7,218 nt of DNA from Muribaculaceae bacterium (GTDB lineage Bacteria; Bacteroidota; Bacteroidia; Bacteroidales; Muribaculaceae): assembly GCA_024400895.1 (NCBI GenBank), contig JAKSMA010000124.1, positions 1 to 7,218 on the forward strand. The letters run 5' to 3'. The translations under genes were made by a program, and so were the position numbers. Shown here in pieces: positions 6,067 through 7,218 of this stretch. Within the stretch, counting starts at the first letter, position 1. The number at the start of each line of letters is the position of its first letter. The notes beneath the pieces were generated by a model. The model saw nothing but the letters and a program-made list of their open reading frames with translations, searched no databases and had not been told where the DNA came from.

Positions 6067-6071
6067 GGAGG
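6067..6071 (+). promoter_or_regulatory. Shine-Dalgarno-like GGAGG that favours the 6080 start
   Basis: GGAGG lies 8 bases before ATG 6080, the classic spacing. Genes in this phylum rarely carry such a site and none of the other genes here shows one. It supports 6080 over the in-frame ATG at 6059, which would place the motif inside the coding region. It may be chance. Confidence 0.4.
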
Positions 6072-6079
6072 ACAACATT

Positions 6080-6703
6080 ATGAAAACTGTAAAGTCATAT
6101 ATTCTAATAGTAATCGCTGTTATTTTCTGTAGCAGCGCTACAAAGGCCGAGCATAGACTCATCGAGCCACTGCCAGCAGGCATTAACGCCAGCAATCTTC
6201 AGGACTGCACTGTGGCAGCGTCGTTCACTGCCGACGATTTCCGCTGGATGGGCGGCAACCTTCGCATGACCGTTTACAATAAAGACCTCTACGATGTGGT
6301 CGACATCTCACAAATGCAAGAAGGCGATACACTTATCTACGATTCAAAACCTTTGATAATAAAAAAAATTGACAGAAATCATGGGGGAATCGACATCAAT
6401 GGTGGCCTTGACGAAGGCGGATGTTGCCTGGTAGGCTACGAAGGCGGCACCTATGTGGCACAGAATTGGGACAACCACGCCACCTACACAAAATTGGGCG
6501 AGGCAGAAATGCCATTGGCCGATAATTTCGTAATCAAGGATTGCGGTGTTGACCCCAACGACCCAGTAGTCACTATTGGCACCAGTCAGAAGCAATACAT
6601 CGAAAGCCTCAAAGACTGGAGAAAAAATTTCTTTCAATTAAACACACTTGTGACTATTGAAAACGGAATCATCACAGAGATTAACCGCCGATGGATTCCT
6701 TAA
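6080..6703 (+). CDS. Secreted protein of unknown function
   Basis: The product has 207 residues from ATG 6080. Residues 1-23 form a Sec signal peptide: MKTVK, a hydrophobic core YILIVIAVIF, then CSSATKA with likely cleavage before Glu24. Cys17 is not in a good lipobox because Phe precedes it, so a lipoprotein is unlikely. The mature part has no membrane segment. It shows WMGGNLRMTVYNKDLYDVVD (56-75), a strand pair with GDTLIYD (82-88), a Gly- and Asp-rich segment with GGLDEGGCCLVGYEGG (108-123), and an ending LNTLVTIENGIITEINRRWIP. These look like short beta-strands, perhaps a small barrel with a beta-hairpin tail. Cys43, Cys115, Cys116 and Cys155 could form disulfides. I do not recognise a named family. 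The ATG at 6059 would put seven extra residues before the signal peptide and is less likely. Confidence 0.75.
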   Translation: MKTVKSYILIVIAVIFCSSATKAEHRLIEPLPAGINASNLQDCTVAASFTADDFRWMGGNLRMTVYNKDLYDVVDISQMQEGDTLIYDSKPLIIKKIDRNHGGIDINGGLDEGGCCLVGYEGGTYVAQNWDNHATYTKLGEAEMPLADNFVIKDCGVDPNDPVVTIGTSQKQYIESLKDWRKNFFQLNTLVTIENGIITEINRRWIP

Positions 6704-6746
6704 AAAGTTCAAACATTATCGTTATTATTTCACCTATTCCAAGACT

Positions 6747-6941
6747 ATGAGTTGCCCACTCCGTCAATCAACAGTTGCAGAAGACCAGTTTTTCGAATGC
6801 AACTGTCCGAAGGAATGCCCTCGCCACGGCAAATGCTGTGCTTGCGTGGCAAATCACCACAGCCGTGGAAGCCTGCCATTCTGCATGCGTGACTTGAAAC
6901 CCGCTACCGACAATGCAAACGCCAACACCCATACTACATAA
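6747..6941 (+). CDS. Small cysteine-rich protein (DUF6485-like)
   Basis: This 64-residue protein starts at ATG 6747. The frame is open back to 6657, but that part overlaps the end of the upstream gene and has no family character. Eight cysteines (3, 18, 20, 24, 30, 31, 33, 46) and His27, His37 and His38 are packed into CNCPKECPRHGKCCACVANH and the following SLPFCM. The core CPRHGKCC-x-C...H-x5-LPFC recurs in small anaerobe proteins that I recall as DUF6485. The spacing strongly suggests metal binding (zinc or an iron-sulfur cluster), although no function is established. The last ~18 residues, from about Lys51 on (rich in Asn, Thr and Ala), look like a disordered tail. It begins 43 bases after the secreted-protein gene, and its end overlaps the next gene by 29 bases. 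Confidence 0.75.
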   Translation: MSCPLRQSTVAEDQFFECNCPKECPRHGKCCACVANHHSRGSLPFCMRDLKPATDNANANTHTT

Positions 6942-7218
6942 GAAAGCGTTTCGAGACCTGACTATCGACGAACTCTACGAGTTGCTCAAAGTGAGGAGCG
7001 AAGTGTTTGTCGTGGAGCAAAACTGCGTGTACCAAGACATGGACGACGACGACAAAAGTTCCGTCCACCTATGGCTCACGGTGGCTGACCGCGTGGTGGC
7101 GCTTTGCCGCGTGTGCCCTGCCGGCACACACATGTCGCGCGTGTCGATAGGGAGAGTCGCAACCACCGAGCGGGGAAAAGGCTACGGCAAGGTGCTGATG
7201 CTTGAGCCACGCAGGATT
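6913..7218 (+). CDS. ElaA-like GNAT acetyltransferase (3' end outside window)
   Basis: This frame is open from ATG 6913 to the window edge (102 codons, no stop), so the C-terminus is missing. Members of the ElaA group are about 150 residues long. LTIDELYELLKVRSEVFVVE (16-35) followed by QNCVYQDMD (36-44) is the characteristic ElaA beginning. VALCRV (62-67) is a core strand, and VSIGRVATTERGKGYGKVLM (77-96) contains the acetyl-CoA pyrophosphate loop R-G-K-G-Y-G of the GNAT fold. The enzyme should transfer an acetyl group from acetyl-CoA to an unknown amine. The start lies inside the cysteine-rich gene in a different frame, a 29-base overlap that suggests translational coupling. After the loop, LEPRRI (97-102) departs slightly from the family's usual helix, but too little is visible to judge. 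Confidence 0.85.
   Translation, partial: MQTPTPILHKKAFRDLTIDELYELLKVRSEVFVVEQNCVYQDMDDDDKSSVHLWLTVADRVVALCRVCPAGTHMSRVSIGRVATTERGKGYGKVLMLEPRRI

Noticed and set aside
6059..6079. Start at ATG 6059 for the secreted protein
   Set aside because: It adds a non-basic MYSEDNI before a clear signal peptide, and GGAGG favours 6080.
5446..6195. 249-codon - strand frame opposite the flavin reductase
   Set aside because: It mirrors a well-conserved + strand gene, spans two genes and shows only composition-driven residues.

Overview
The window looks like chromosome from a member of the Bacteroidales, most likely Prevotellaceae or a close relative. Three things point there: promoter-like boxes of the Bacteroidota type (TTTG and TAnnTTTG), an almost complete lack of Shine-Dalgarno sequences before the start codons, and protein families whose closest remembered relatives are from Bacteroides and Prevotella. 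Everything I can call as a gene lies on the + strand. These assignments come from recognising sequence patterns; no database search was possible.

Left part (1-1087): debris of a mobile element fused to a broken host gene. Positions 1-332 are non-coding but highly structured. They hold a strong intrinsic terminator (58-89), a good Bacteroidota-type promoter (108-139), inverted and direct repeats around both, and a leader with six TGGGA pentamers at 10-base steps. A small zinc-ribbon plus helix-turn-helix protein of the kind carried by Bacteroidales integrative elements follows (333-689). It runs straight into the last ~128 codons of a TonB-dependent receptor (701-1087), which has lost its plug and most of its barrel. 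The jump in G+C supports a junction near 690-701.

Middle (1088-2471): a terminator, a likely promoter and a perfect 12-base palindrome precede a class I SAM-dependent methyltransferase (1326-1925). Next comes a decayed chimeric pseudogene (2029-2352). It joins the front of a maltose/galactoside-type sugar O-acetyltransferase, broken by an in-frame TAG, to the tail of a DUF1349-type protein.

Right part (2472-7218): a tightly packed run of intact genes. A promoter box inside a 7-base dyad precedes O-acetylhomoserine sulfhydrylase (metY, 2472-3752). A small nitroreductase (3774-4298) and an AlkZ-like winged-helix DNA glycosylase with the QxQ motif (4309-5358) follow, with gaps of 21 and 10 bases. 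Then come a flavoredoxin-type flavin reductase (5440-6006), a secreted protein of unknown function (6080-6703), a 64-residue cysteine-rich protein (6747-6941) and an ElaA-like GNAT acetyltransferase that overlaps it and is cut by the window edge (6913-7218).

I see no intrinsic terminator between 2472 and 7218, so these genes could form one or two transcription units. The group mixes sulfur-amino-acid synthesis, two flavin-dependent redox enzymes and a base-excision type repair protein. A shared role in thiol/redox or electrophile stress is possible but is inference only. I found no CRISPR array, rRNA, tRNA or complete insertion sequence, and no convincing new defence system. The most unusual content is the phased repeat leader and the two gene-fusion scars.
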